The translations under genes and the position numbers were made by a program. A DNA stretch of 64,000 nt from Achromobacter spanius (lineage in GTDB: Bacteria; Pseudomonadota; Gammaproteobacteria; Burkholderiales; Burkholderiaceae_B): positions 5,146,001 through 5,210,000 of the forward strand of contig NZ_CP025030.1 of NCBI RefSeq assembly GCF_002812705.1. The letters are read 5' to 3'. The notes beneath the pieces are model-generated. The model was not told the DNA's origin and ran no database searches. It worked only from the letters and a program-made list of their open reading frames with translations. Shown here piece by piece: positions 25,911 to 34,738 of the stretch (within the stretch, counting starts at the first letter, position 1; each line of letters starts with the position of its first letter).

Positions 25911-26882
25911 TTACTTCACGACCACCGCGGCCGACTTGATCACGTCGTCGGACAGCGTCACGCCCTGCTTGGCGGCGGCGCCCGGGTTCACGTAGAGCTC
26001 AAGCTTGGAGATGACTTCCGACGGAATGGCGCCGGGCTTTTCGCCCTTGAGGATGCGCACCACCACCTTGCCGGTCTGCATGCCCAGGTCGTGGTAGTTG
26101 ATGCCCAGCGCCGCGATACCGCCGCGCTTGACGCTGTCGGTGTCGGAGGCGATCAGCGGGATCTTGGCGTCGTTACCCACCTTGACCAGCGATTCATAGG
26201 CCGATACGACGTTGTTGTCGGTGTTGGTGTAGATGACGTCGACCTTGCCGATCAGGCTGCGCGCGGCCGAGGCCACGTCAACCGAACGCGGGGCGGCGGC
26301 TTCCACCAGGCTCATGCCCGACTTGGGCAGGATTTCCTGCAGCTTCTTCACCACCACGACCGAGTTGGCTTCGCCCGGGTTGTAGACGATGCCCACGCGC
26401 TTGGCGTTGGGCACGATTTTCTTGATCAGTTCAACCTGCTTTTCCAGCGCCAACATGTCCGACACGCCGGTCACGTTGGTGCCCGTGGCGTCCATGCTCT
26501 TGACCAGTTGGGCGGCCACGGGGTCGGTCACGGCGGAATACACCACCGGCACGTCCTTGGTGGCGGCCACGACAGCCTGGGCCGAGGGCGTGGCGATGGC
26601 GACGATGGCGTCCGGGCGGTCACCCACGAACTTGCGGGCAATTTGCGCGGCGGTGCCGTTGTTGCCCTGCGCGCTTTGGTACTGCCACTTCAGGTTCTTG
26701 CCGGATTCAAAACCGGCTTGCTTGAGGGCGTCTTGCACCCCGTCACGCACGGCGTCCAGCGCCGGATGCTCGACGATGGCGGTCACCGCCACCGATTTTT
26801 GCTGCGCGGACACCGGCGCGGCGATAGCCATTGCCAGCGCCATGGCGCCAACCGTCAGAAAATGTTTTTTTCCGATCAGCAT
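25911..26882 (-). CDS. ABC transporter substrate-binding protein (ABC_sub_bind / TrpX-like)
   Basis: 323-aa periplasmic binding protein. The ATG at 26882 has AAGGAG 6 nt upstream and opens a standard signal peptide (FLTVGAMALAMAIAAPVSAQQ). Mature motifs VAVTAIVEHPALDAVRDGVQDAL, YQSAQGNNGTAAQIARKF, IVAIATPSAQAV and KRVGIVYNPGEANSV identify the ABC_sub_bind (DUF534) family, for which aromatic amino acid uptake (TrpX) has been predicted. First gene of its operon, divergent from an aldo/keto reductase. The ligand is not provable from sequence. Confidence 0.92.
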   Translation of the reverse strand: MLIGKKHFLTVGAMALAMAIAAPVSAQQKSVAVTAIVEHPALDAVRDGVQDALKQAGFESGKNLKWQYQSAQGNNGTAAQIARKFVGDRPDAIVAIATPSAQAVVAATKDVPVVYSAVTDPVAAQLVKSMDATGTNVTGVSDMLALEKQVELIKKIVPNAKRVGIVYNPGEANSVVVVKKLQEILPKSGMSLVEAAAPRSVDVASAARSLIGKVDVIYTNTDNNVVSAYESLVKVGNDAKIPLIASDTDSVKRGGIAALGINYHDLGMQTGKVVVRILKGEKPGAIPSEVISKLELYVNPGAAAKQGVTLSDDVIKSAAVVVK

Positions 26883-27019
26883 ACTAAGCTCCTTGAACCC
26901 TTGGTTTTTGTTCATTACTACAACTGCGCCGGCGGCTTCCCGCCGGTCGGTCAGCCGTAAAGCCGTATAGTCTAACTTGCCGCCAGACAAAAGAATTTGC
27001 GGGGAATCCCTGAAATGGT

Positions 27020-27038
27020 GCATGCCAATCAGGCATGC
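27020..27038. promoter_or_regulatory. Short palindrome in the divergent ABC / AKR promoter region
   Basis: Perfect 7-bp arms GCATGCC / GGCATGC with a 5-nt spacer in the 270-nt divergent gap (26883-27152). Candidate operator; no other feature is visible in this gap. Confidence 0.4.
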
Positions 27039-27152
27039 CCCAAGCCAGGGCGCGCGGCGCCAATATACTAAATATCGCCACCCGGGCTCTTGCTGCCCGC
27101 GCTTCATGCAGCAGCCCGGGGCAACCCGTCAGACGCATCCAAAGGCCTCACC

Positions 27153-28109
27153 ATGATCAAACGCGCGCTGGGCCGTTCCGGCCTGCAAGTTCCCCCGCTT
27201 ACCTTCGGCGGCAACGTCTTCGGCTGGACCGTCGACGAAGCCGGCGCCTTCTCCCTGCTTGACGCCATGGTGGACGCGGGTCTGAATTTCATCGACACCG
27301 CCGACGTGTATTCGCGCTGGGCTCCCGGCAACCAGGGCGGCGAATCCGAAACCTTGATCGGCAAATGGCTCAAGCGCTCGGGCAAGCGCGACCGCGTGAT
27401 GATCGCCACCAAGGTCGGCATGGAAATGGGCCCCGACGCGGTGGGCTTGTCGCCCGCGTACATCCGGCGTGCGCTGGAGGCCTCGCTGGCTCGGCTGCAA
27501 ACTGATTACGTGGATCTCTACCAGTCGCACAAGGACGACCAGGACACGCCGCTCACCGACACGCTGGCCGAATACGCCAAGCACATTGAAGCGGGCAAGG
27601 TGCGCGCCATTGGCGCGTCGAACTACACGGCGGTGCGCCTGTCCGAAGCCCTGATCGCGGCCGAACGCCACGATCTCCCGCGCTACGAAAGCATCCAGCC
27701 CGAATACAACCTGTACAACCGCTCTGCCTTCGAATCCGGCCTGCAAAGCCTGGTGAAGACGCAGCAGATGGGCACGATCAACTACTACGCGCTGGCCAGC
27801 GGCTTTCTTAGCGGCAAGTACCGCAGCGCGGCGGATGCCGGCAAAAGCGCGCGTGGCCAGAAGATCGTGGACACCTATCTGAACGAGCGCGGCATGCGCA
27901 TCCTGAAGGCGCTGGACGAGGTCTCGGAAGACGCCGGCTGCACGCCTGCGCAGGCCGCGCTGGCCTGGCAGATCGCGCAGCCCGGCATCACCTCGCCGAT
28001 CGTCAGCGCAACGTCCCTGGCGCAGCTTGACGAACTGGTCAAGGCCGCCAGCCTGACGCTGACGCACGACCAGTTGGCCAAGCTGAGCCAGGCCAGCGAG
28101 TGGCGCTGA
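27153..28109 (+). CDS. Aldo/keto reductase
   Basis: 318-aa NADPH-dependent (beta/alpha)8-barrel oxidoreductase. The catalytic tetrad is visible: Asp48 and Tyr53 in FIDTADVYS, Lys87 in ATKVG, His126 in DLYQSHKDD. The ATG at 27153 begins the normal MIKRALGRSGLQVPPLTFGGNVFG; upstream in-frame codons are non-homologous. YdhF/YajO-like branch; substrate unknown. It stands alone, divergent from the ABC transporter and convergent with a Bug-protein gene. Confidence 0.95.
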   Translation: MIKRALGRSGLQVPPLTFGGNVFGWTVDEAGAFSLLDAMVDAGLNFIDTADVYSRWAPGNQGGESETLIGKWLKRSGKRDRVMIATKVGMEMGPDAVGLSPAYIRRALEASLARLQTDYVDLYQSHKDDQDTPLTDTLAEYAKHIEAGKVRAIGASNYTAVRLSEALIAAERHDLPRYESIQPEYNLYNRSAFESGLQSLVKTQQMGTINYYALASGFLSGKYRSAADAGKSARGQKIVDTYLNERGMRILKALDEVSEDAGCTPAQAALAWQIAQPGITSPIVSATSLAQLDELVKAASLTLTHDQLAKLSQASEWR

Positions 28110-28153
28110 CGAGGGCCAAGCGCCGCTAGTGGCAACGTAGCGGCGCCCCCCCG

Positions 28154-29125
28154 TCAATCCAGCGTCACGCCGGAATCCTTCACCACTTTGGCCCAGCGAG
28201 CCACTTCGCTGTCGACGAACTTGCCGAAGGCGGGGCCCGTCATGTTGGGCACCGCCGACCCGTTTCCGGCCCAGGTTTCCTTCAACTTCGGCGTGTTCAG
28301 CGCCTTGGTGATTTCAGACGCCATCTTGTCGACCGCCGCTTGCGGCGTGCCGGCCGGCGCCCAGATGGCGTACCACGTGGACACCACGTAATTGGGCACG
28401 CCCGCCTGGGCAGCAGTGGGCACGTCGGGCAAGGAAGCCGACCGCTCGGTGGCGGCCACGGCAAGAGGCTTGATCGCCCCCGCGCGGATGTGGCCGGCCG
28501 ACGAGCCCAGGCCATCGAACGCCATGTCCACCTGTCCGCCGATCAGCGCCGACAGCATAGGTCCGGCCCCCTGATACGGCACGTCGACTAACTTGATGCC
28601 TGTCTGCATGGCGAACAGCTCGCCCGCCAGATGGTGCGTGCTGCCCTTGCCTGCCGTGCCGTAGTTGATTTCGCCGGGATGCTTCTTGGCATAGTCGATG
28701 AATTCCTGCAGCGTCTTGACCGGCAGCTTGCCGGGGTTGATCACCACCACTTGCGGCGGCTGCGCCACCAGCGCCACGGGCACGAAATCCTTCTGGATGT
28801 TGTAGCTGAGGTTTTTGTAGAGCGAGGGAGCCAGCGCATGGTGCGCGCCGCCCATGAAGAAGGTGTACCCGTCGGGTTTGGCCTTGGCCGCCACACCGGC
28901 GCCCACCGTGCCACCCGCGCCGCCCTTGTTGTCGATGACGACTGTCTGGCCCAGTTGCATGGTCAGTTGCTGAGCCAGCGGGCGGGCGAAGGTGTCCGTG
29001 CCGCCGCCAGCGGGGAACGGAACAATCAAGGTGATGGCGCGCTCTGGCCATTGCGCGGCGGCCGAGCCGCCGAAACCCAGGGCTGCCACGGCGAATACGG
29101 CCGTGGCGATCTTGCGAACTTTCAT
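28154..29125 (-). CDS. Bug/TTT-family periplasmic substrate-binding protein (malonate block)
   Basis: 323 aa. Signal peptide (IATAVFAVAALGFGGSAAAQ), then WPERAITLIVPFPAGGGTDTFARPLAQQL, which holds the ligand-binding loop of the tripartite tricarboxylate transporter receptor family. Further motifs are VVIDNKGGAGGTVGAGVAAKAKPDGYT, read in parts, INYGTAGKGSTHHLAGELF and VPYQGAGPMLSALIGGQVDMAFD. It lies downstream of matB after a strong terminator, with no TctA/TctB membrane genes nearby, as is common for Bug proteins in this family of bacteria. Malonate is a plausible ligand from context only. Confidence 0.93.
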   Translation of the reverse strand: MKVRKIATAVFAVAALGFGGSAAAQWPERAITLIVPFPAGGGTDTFARPLAQQLTMQLGQTVVIDNKGGAGGTVGAGVAAKAKPDGYTFFMGGAHHALAPSLYKNLSYNIQKDFVPVALVAQPPQVVVINPGKLPVKTLQEFIDYAKKHPGEINYGTAGKGSTHHLAGELFAMQTGIKLVDVPYQGAGPMLSALIGGQVDMAFDGLGSSAGHIRAGAIKPLAVAATERSASLPDVPTAAQAGVPNYVVSTWYAIWAPAGTPQAAVDKMASEITKALNTPKLKETWAGNGSAVPNMTGPAFGKFVDSEVARWAKVVKDSGVTLD

Positions 29126-29249
29126 AATGTCTCCTCTTGCTGCATCACGGGGACGGCGCGGTTGTCTGCGTCTCGTCTCTTGAATTTTTTATTGAATGAA
29201 GCTGCCAGGACTGCATAGCGGGGATGGGGTCGGCATCGCCTCCTTTGAA

Positions 29250-29279
29250 GAAAAAAATGCCGGCCCCTGAAGGCCGGCA
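29250..29279 (-). terminator. Intrinsic terminator after the malonyl-CoA ligase gene
   Basis: Minus-strand stem TGCCGGCC/GGCCGGCA with a 6-nt loop, followed by seven T. It separates matB from the Bug-protein gene. Confidence 0.88.
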
Positions 29280-29292
29280 CTGATGGTTGGCG

Positions 29293-30834
29293 TCACAGCG
29301 CCTGATAGGTTTCGCGCAGCACGTTCTTTTGCACCTTGCCCATGGTGTTGCGCGGCAGTTGGTCGATGATGTGCACGCGCTTGGGCACCTTGAAGTTCGC
29401 AATGCGCGACTTCAGTTCGCGCTGCATCGCGTCCGCGTCCAGCGACACGCCTTCCTTGGGCACCACCACCGCGACGACGGCTTCGCCGAAGTCCGGATGC
29501 GGCACGCCGATGACGGCCGATTCGGCCACGCCGGGCATGTCGTCGATCAGCGTTTCGATTTCCTTGGGATAGACGTTGAAGCCGCCCGAGATGATCAGGT
29601 CTTTGCTGCGGCCCACGATGGACAGGTAATCGGACGGCGCGTCACGGCCAGCGGATTCACCGCCCCAGCGGCCGACGTCGCCCGTCTTGAACCAGCCGTC
29701 TTCGGTGAATTCCTCGCGCGTCTTTTCCGGCATGCGCCAGTAGCCCGAAAACACGTTGGGCCCGCGCACCTGCACGTTGCCGATCTCGCCCGGCGCAAGC
29801 GCTACGCCCGCGTCGTCCACCACCCGCACTTGCACACCCGGCAGCGCGCGGCCGACGGTGCCGGCCAGGCGTTCGCCCAGCTTGGCGTCGTAAGGGTTGG
29901 ACGTCAGCATGACGGTCTCGCTCATGCCGTAGCGTTCCAGAATGGCGTGGCCGCTGCGCGTCTTGAAGTCCGAGAAAGTCTCGGCCAGCAGCGGCGCCGA
30001 CCCCGAGATGAACAAGCGCATGTTGGCGCACACGGCGCGGTCAAAGCGCGGGTCGGCCAACAGGCGTACGTAGTAAGTGGGCACACCCATCATCACCGTG
30101 CTTTGCGGCAGATAGCGCAATGCCTGATCGGCGTCCAGCTTGGGCAGCCAGATCATTTTGGCGCCCGCCAGCAAGGCCCCGTGCGAGGCCACGAACAAGC
30201 CGTGCACGTGGAAGATGGGCAGCATGTGCAGCAGCACGTCGTCTTCGCGCCAGCCCCAGTATTCGTGCAGCACCTGCGCATTGGCGGCAAGGTTGCCGTG
30301 CGAGAGCATCGCGCCCTTGCTGCGGCCGGTGGTGCCCGACGTGTACAGAATGGCGGCCAGGTCTTCCGGCTTGCGCTCCACGGTCTTGAACGTTTGCGGC
30401 AGGCTGCCCGCGGCGTCCAGCAGCGTGCCCGTGCGGTCTTCGTCCAGCGTGTAGACGTGCGCGCAGCCGGCCTTGTCGGCGGCGCGCTGCACCCAGTCTT
30501 GGTTCTTGCTGGCGCAGACCACGACGGCCGGCTCGGCGTTGCCCAGGAAGTATTCGATCTCGGCTTCGCGGTAGGCCGTGTTCAGCGGCAGGTACACCAG
30601 GCCGGCGCGCAAGGTGGCCAGATACAGCAACAGCGCTTCCGGCGACTTCTCCACTTGCACCGCCACGCGCGACCCGTCGGGCAGGTTCAGCGACGTCAGC
30701 AGGTTGGCCAGGCACGCAGTGGCGCGGTCGATGTCATCCCAGGTGTATTCAAGGTCGGGCGTTTCCAGCGCGACTTTGCTGCGGTCTTTGGGAAAGCCGC
30801 CTTGCAGGACAGCATATAGATTGGCGTTGCTCAC
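29293..30834 (-). CDS. matB: Malonyl-CoA synthetase (AMP-forming acyl-CoA ligase)
   Basis: 513 aa ANL-superfamily ligase. AMP-binding motif LAAILYTSGTTGRSKGAMLSHGNL, A5 motif ERYGMSETVMLTSNPYD, A8 hinge GRSKDLIISGGFNVYPKEIE and A10 Lys in NTMGKVQKNVL are all in place. The order with malonyl-CoA decarboxylase and a GntR regulator matches the malonate-utilisation mat cluster, so malonate to malonyl-CoA is the likely reaction. It starts 5 nt after the hydratase stop. Confidence in the ligase class is high and in the malonate specificity good. Confidence 0.9.
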   Translation of the reverse strand: MSNANLYAVLQGGFPKDRSKVALETPDLEYTWDDIDRATACLANLLTSLNLPDGSRVAVQVEKSPEALLLYLATLRAGLVYLPLNTAYREAEIEYFLGNAEPAVVVCASKNQDWVQRAADKAGCAHVYTLDEDRTGTLLDAAGSLPQTFKTVERKPEDLAAILYTSGTTGRSKGAMLSHGNLAANAQVLHEYWGWREDDVLLHMLPIFHVHGLFVASHGALLAGAKMIWLPKLDADQALRYLPQSTVMMGVPTYYVRLLADPRFDRAVCANMRLFISGSAPLLAETFSDFKTRSGHAILERYGMSETVMLTSNPYDAKLGERLAGTVGRALPGVQVRVVDDAGVALAPGEIGNVQVRGPNVFSGYWRMPEKTREEFTEDGWFKTGDVGRWGGESAGRDAPSDYLSIVGRSKDLIISGGFNVYPKEIETLIDDMPGVAESAVIGVPHPDFGEAVVAVVVPKEGVSLDADAMQRELKSRIANFKVPKRVHIIDQLPRNTMGKVQKNVLRETYQAL

Positions 30835-30839
30835 CTTGG

Positions 30840-31631
30840 TCAGTCTCCGGAAAAGGATGGATCTACGCCGGCCAGGAATGCGCGCACGCCTTCCTGGTGG
30901 TCCCGGCTTTCGGCATAGGAGAAATAATCTTGATATTCGTCTTCGGTCAAGGCGCCGCCTTGGGCAAGCCTGGCCGACAGGCGCTTATTGATGCGGGCGG
31001 CCAACGGCGCGCCCTGGCAGATGCGTTCGGCGCTGCGGCGCGCGGCGTCGGCAACCTGCTCATCCGGCACGATGCGAGTCAGCAAGCCAAGGCCGTGGGC
31101 CTCGTCGGCGCCGAACACGCGGCCTTCCAGCAGGATGGCCAGCGTGGCCGCGCGTCCGACCAGGGCCAGCAGGCCGCGCATTTCATCGGGCGCCATGGGA
31201 AAGCCCAGGCGGTTGATCGGCACGCCGAACCGGGCCGACGCGCCCGCGATGCGCAGGTCGCACTGGCTGGCGATCTCCAGCCCGCCGCCCACGCACACGC
31301 CTTCAATCTGCGCCACCACCGGATGCGGGCAATTGGCCACCGCTTGCAGGGCCGGCGCCAGGATGTCGCGGTGATAGCGCTGCACGCCCGCCATGTCGGC
31401 GCGCTGGGCGGGAAATTCGCGGATGTCCGCGCCGGCCGCGAAATTGCCGCCTTCGCCGCGCACGATCACGCAGCGCAAGGCGTCGTCGGCGGCCACGCGC
31501 ATGAACACGTCGCGCAGTTCGCCCCACATGCCCACCGTTATCGCGTTCAGGCGCCCTGGGTGCGATAGCGTCACCCAGGCCAAGGCCCCTTCGCGTTCCA
31601 GCCGCACGCGGCCGGTCACGTCTTGCGTCAT
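30840..31631 (-). CDS. Enoyl-CoA hydratase/isomerase family protein in malonate cluster
   Basis: 263-aa crotonase-fold protein. The oxyanion-hole segments are GGNFAAGADIREFPAQRADM and IEGVCVGGGLEIASQCDLRIAG; FGVPINRLGFPMAPDEM follows. It sits between malonyl-CoA decarboxylase (54-nt gap) and matB (5-nt gap), so it is co-transcribed with them. Its role in malonate metabolism is unclear, since malonyl-CoA to acetyl-CoA needs no hydratase; it may act on a substituted malonyl-CoA or a linked acyl-CoA. Confidence 0.88.
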   Translation of the reverse strand: MTQDVTGRVRLEREGALAWVTLSHPGRLNAITVGMWGELRDVFMRVAADDALRCVIVRGEGGNFAAGADIREFPAQRADMAGVQRYHRDILAPALQAVANCPHPVVAQIEGVCVGGGLEIASQCDLRIAGASARFGVPINRLGFPMAPDEMRGLLALVGRAATLAILLEGRVFGADEAHGLGLLTRIVPDEQVADAARRSAERICQGAPLAARINKRLSARLAQGGALTEDEYQDYFSYAESRDHQEGVRAFLAGVDPSFSGD

Positions 31632-31685
31632 GTCCCCTACCCTTTTTTATTGATATGTCTTGCTGTCGTCGCCGGGCAATGGCAA

Positions 31686-33002
31686 TCAGGCCACGCGCCC
31701 CACCCCTCGGCTGACCTGGGGCTTGCCTTCGCCCAGGCGCGCCAGGTTGGTGTCCAGTTCGTCAAGGTCGTACAGGTAATTGACCATCAGCGCGCAGGAT
31801 TGCTTGAGCCCCTTGGTCGACGTGTCGGCGGCCCAGTTCAAACGTTCAATGCGGGCTCCGTTGCCCAGGTGAAAGCGCGCCACCGGGTCCAGCGGCAAGC
31901 CGTTTTTCATGGATTGCAGATAGGTCGCGGCCAGGCGGAAGCCCGCGCGCTTGACCACGTCGGACGCCGGGCCCTGCGCGGCCTTGGCCAGGCGCGACAC
32001 CCAGCGCTGCCCGTCCGGCACGCCTTCGCGCTTGCGGTCCTTGGCGCGCGATTTGTCTTCGCGCACGATGGCCTCCACCGCGTCGGCGTCCAGCTTGCCC
32101 AGCCAGTCGGCAAAACCGGGGATGGGCGACAGCGTGGCAAAGTTCTTCAGCTTGGGCAGTTCTTCCAGCAGTTGCTCGACCACCCGCTTGAGCAGGAAGT
32201 TACCGAAGCTGATGCCCTTCAGGCCGGGCTGCGTATTCGAAATGGAATAGAAGATGGCCCAGCGTGCCTTGTCCAGGTCCTGCGGCGGCAGCGTGCTGTC
32301 CAGCAGCACCTGCACGTTGTCGGCCATGTTGCCTGCAAACGCCACTTCCACGAAGATCAGCGGCACGCCCGGCATCTGCGGATGGAAATAGGCGTAGCAG
32401 CGGCGGTCGGGCGACACGCGGCGGCGCAGGTCATCCCACGAGGTGATCTCGTGCACGGCTTCGTACAGGATCAGCTTTTCCAGCAGCGAGGCGGGCGAAT
32501 CCCAGGTCAGCGGGCGCAGTTCCAGCAAGCCCACGTCAAACCATGCCGACAGCAAGCCTTCCAGTTCCTTGTCCAGCCCCTGAATGCCGGACACCTGCTT
32601 GCGCCAGCGCAGCATGTCGGCACGCAGGTCCACCAGGAAGCGCAAGCCATGCGGCAAGGCGTTGAAGCGCTTGAACAGGCGCGTGCCCTCGCCGCCATCG
32701 GCCGAGAAGGTGGCGCGCACTTGCGCCAGCGCGGCCAGCATCAGCCGGCGGTCCTTGCCGTCGGCCGCGCTGTATTGCTCGCACCAGCGGCGCGCAAGCT
32801 TGTTGGCGGCCACGTCGGTCAGGCGCGCTTCAAACAGGCGGCGCACTTCGGACTCGCTGGGCAAACGCCCGCGTTCCCAAAGCTTGCCCAGCCGCGTCAT
32901 CAGGCTGGCGCCTTCAGCCGCGGCGGCGGCATCGATCAGTTCGGGGTCAGGCTCAGGCGTGCGAGCGCCCCGCGCGGGCGCGAGATTGGCGGGTACGGAC
33001 AT
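31686..33002 (-). CDS. Malonyl-CoA decarboxylase
   Basis: 438 aa. Converts malonyl-CoA to acetyl-CoA and CO2. Family motifs include the helical N-terminal domain (RFNALPHGLRFLVDLRADMLRW) and the GNAT-fold catalytic domain: LILYEAVHEITSWDDLRRR, RRCYAYFHPQMPGVPLIFVEVA, AIFYSISNTQPGLKGISFGNFLLKRV, and the late HLGNGARIERLNWAAD. The C terminus lacks a peroxisomal signal, as in bacterial MatA. The GntR regulator overlaps its start by 50 nt. Confidence 0.96.
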   Translation of the reverse strand: MSVPANLAPARGARTPEPDPELIDAAAAAEGASLMTRLGKLWERGRLPSESEVRRLFEARLTDVAANKLARRWCEQYSAADGKDRRLMLAALAQVRATFSADGGEGTRLFKRFNALPHGLRFLVDLRADMLRWRKQVSGIQGLDKELEGLLSAWFDVGLLELRPLTWDSPASLLEKLILYEAVHEITSWDDLRRRVSPDRRCYAYFHPQMPGVPLIFVEVAFAGNMADNVQVLLDSTLPPQDLDKARWAIFYSISNTQPGLKGISFGNFLLKRVVEQLLEELPKLKNFATLSPIPGFADWLGKLDADAVEAIVREDKSRAKDRKREGVPDGQRWVSRLAKAAQGPASDVVKRAGFRLAATYLQSMKNGLPLDPVARFHLGNGARIERLNWAADTSTKGLKQSCALMVNYLYDLDELDTNLARLGEGKPQVSRGVGRVA

Positions 33003-33705
33003 GGGCGGGCTCCTGGATAACGATGGGATCGATCAAAGCCGGGTCGGCGGCGTCTTCATTGGCCAATGCGCGCAGGGCTTCCAGCTGCCGCATCAGATGG
33101 GTGTGGGCCAGCGCCTGGGCGGCGTCGCTGTCGTGCGCTTTCAGCGCTTCAAAAATGGCCAGGTGTTCGGCGCAGGACTGCTGAATGCGCCCCGGGCGCG
33201 CCAGGCTGCGATGCCGCGACAGGCTGAGCACCTTGCGCAGGTTGCCCACCATGTCCGACAGCCATTGGTTGCCGGCCAGCGCCTGCACGGCTTCGTGGAT
33301 CAGGTAATTAGTTTGGTAGTAGGCGTCGATACGGCCGGCGCGCGCGTGGCCGGCCAGTTCGGCATGCAGCGGCTCAAGCGCCGCCAGTTCCGCGTCGCTG
33401 GCCTTGCGCGCGGCCTCGAAGGCGCAGCGCCCTTCCAGCATGGCCATCAGCGGAAAGATGTCTTCCAGGTCTTGCGTGGACAGTTCGTTGACGAAGCAGC
33501 CGCGCCGTGGCTCCAGCCGCACCAGCCCTTCGGTGGCCAGCACCTTCAGCGCTTCCCGCAAGGGCGTGCGGGAAATGCCCATTTCGCCGGCCAGCCGCAG
33601 TTCGTCGATCCACTCGCCATTGCTCAACGCACGCGCGTGAATCATGGCGCGCAGGCGATCCGCGACTTCCAGGTAGAGGGCTTGACGGACGATGGGTTGG
33701 CTCAT
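32953..33705 (-). CDS. GntR/FadR-type (FCD) transcriptional regulator of the malonate block
   Basis: Likely MatR-like repressor. With ATG 33705 the product is 250 aa: winged helix LYLEVADRLRAMIHARALSNGEWIDELRLAGEMGISRTPLREALKVLATEG, read in segments, then an FCD ligand domain with metal-binding His residues (NYLIHEAVQALAGNQWL; SCAEHLAIFEALKAHDSDAA). The start is uncertain: in-frame ATGs at 33771 and 33789 exist and none has a good ribosome-binding site, but a perfect palindrome overlaps 33771, favouring 33705. It overlaps malonyl-CoA decarboxylase by 50 nt, an unusually long overlap. Confidence 0.88.
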   Translation of the reverse strand: MSQPIVRQALYLEVADRLRAMIHARALSNGEWIDELRLAGEMGISRTPLREALKVLATEGLVRLEPRRGCFVNELSTQDLEDIFPLMAMLEGRCAFEAARKASDAELAALEPLHAELAGHARAGRIDAYYQTNYLIHEAVQALAGNQWLSDMVGNLRKVLSLSRHRSLARPGRIQQSCAEHLAIFEALKAHDSDAAQALAHTHLMRQLEALRALANEDAADPALIDPIVIQEPAHVRTRQSRARAGRSHA

Positions 33706-33766
33706 GGGGAGGGGCGCTTGGGGGGTGCTTGGGAGTGTTTGGGCGTGTTTGGATTGGACGCTGTAA

Positions 33767-33780
33767 TTCATAATTATGAA
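33767..33780. promoter_or_regulatory. Perfect 14-bp palindrome, putative GntR operator
   Basis: TTCATAATTATGAA, 62 nt upstream of the preferred GntR start, in an AT-rich patch within GC-rich DNA. Position and symmetry fit an autoregulatory FCD-GntR operator controlling the malonate operon. Confidence 0.65.
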
Positions 33781-33860
33781 CAGGCCCATGTTAAATCCCG
33801 ATGCGGAAAAAGGTAAACCCCTGGAAAACCCCTTCCGCCCCCGAACGCCATCCTGAAGAT

Positions 33861-33887
33861 GAAAACACCCCCGGCAGAACGCCGGGG
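33861..33887 (-). terminator. Terminator after the soluble spermidine-synthase-like gene
   Basis: Minus-strand stem CCCCGGC/GCCGGGG with a 5-nt loop, followed by GTGTTTTC. It lies 6 nt beyond the stop codon of the minus-strand gene. Confidence 0.75.
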
Positions 33888-33892
33888 ACCGA

Positions 33893-34663
33893 TCAGAAAT
33901 GCAGCACGCCGTCCACGGCGTGGCGGGTCAGCGCCCGCGCCCAGCGGCGCGCCGGCAGCCCGTACTTGGATTCGACGACTTCCGCGCGTTCCAGCAATTC
34001 GGCGGGGGTGACTGACAGGCGCGGGCCCGAGAAAGCCAGCACGATCTGGTTGCCCGCGTCCACTTCCGGCAGCAACACCACGCGGTCGTCAAACGCCTTG
34101 GACAGGTTGTCGATATTCTTGCCGAAGCTTTCGTGGCGGCCGAACAGGTTCACCGCCACCACGCCGACCTCGCCCAGCACGCGCCGGCAATCGCGATAGA
34201 ACTTCACGCTGTCGCGCACCGGGCCTTCGGCGGCGGCGTCATACAGGTCCACCATCAGCACGGGGCATCGTCCGGCGTTGGCGGGGTCGGCCACCCACAG
34301 CCCGGCGTCCATGTGTTCGACTTGCAGCCGGTTCGATCCGGGCAGGCGGAAGAACATGTGGCACGCGGCGGTCACACGCGGGTTCCATTCCACGGCCAGC
34401 AGCGGGCTGCGCGTGTGCTTCACGCAAAAGCGCGCCAGCGAACCCGCGCCCAGGCCCAGCATGCCGATGGCCTCTTCCTTGGGCGGCTCCAGGAACAGCA
34501 GCCAGGCCATCATCTGGCCGGTGTATTCCAGCACCAGCTCGGCCGGGGTCTTGACGCGCATGGCGCCCTGGACCCATTGGGTGTTGAAGTGCAGATAGCG
34601 CACGCCGTCCAGTTCGGACAGGGTCGGCTGGTCGAGTTCGGAGGGGAAGTTCGATTTATTCAT
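33893..34663 (-). CDS. Spermidine-synthase-fold protein (soluble)
   Basis: 256 aa with the ATG at 34663 (MNKSNFPSEL), preferred because the upstream extension is low-complexity Arg/Ala-rich. It has a Rossmann methyltransferase/aminopropyltransferase fold: AIGMLGLGAGSLARFCVKH (glycine loop), LLAVEWNPRVTAACHMFF, HMDAGLWVAD and VLMVDLYDAA. The polyamine-pocket motif Q-SS-DE-YHE of true spermidine synthases is replaced (WVQGAMRVKTPAELVLEYTGQMM), so substrate is open; methyltransferase activity is possible. Single gene with its own terminator. Confidence 0.82.
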   Translation of the reverse strand: MNKSNFPSELDQPTLSELDGVRYLHFNTQWVQGAMRVKTPAELVLEYTGQMMAWLLFLEPPKEEAIGMLGLGAGSLARFCVKHTRSPLLAVEWNPRVTAACHMFFRLPGSNRLQVEHMDAGLWVADPANAGRCPVLMVDLYDAAAEGPVRDSVKFYRDCRRVLGEVGVVAVNLFGRHESFGKNIDNLSKAFDDRVVLLPEVDAGNQIVLAFSGPRLSVTPAELLERAEVVESKYGLPARRWARALTRHAVDGVLHF

Positions 34664-34738
34664 GGCGGCGATTGTAGGGCGGACGCCGGGCGGGCGTCTG
34701 GCCGTTGCTTGCTTGGCCTGCCTGCTATGCCCGCCCGT

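Noticed and set aside
26883..27152. T-box or tryptophan leader before the TrpX-like gene
   Set aside because: No T-box sequence (TGGGTGGTACCGCG-like) or Trp-rich leader peptide is visible; only a short 7-bp palindrome.
33893..34663. A second member of the polyamine-membrane system
   Set aside because: It has the Rossmann fold of spermidine synthases but lacks the polyamine-pocket motif and lies 10 kb away with its own terminator.
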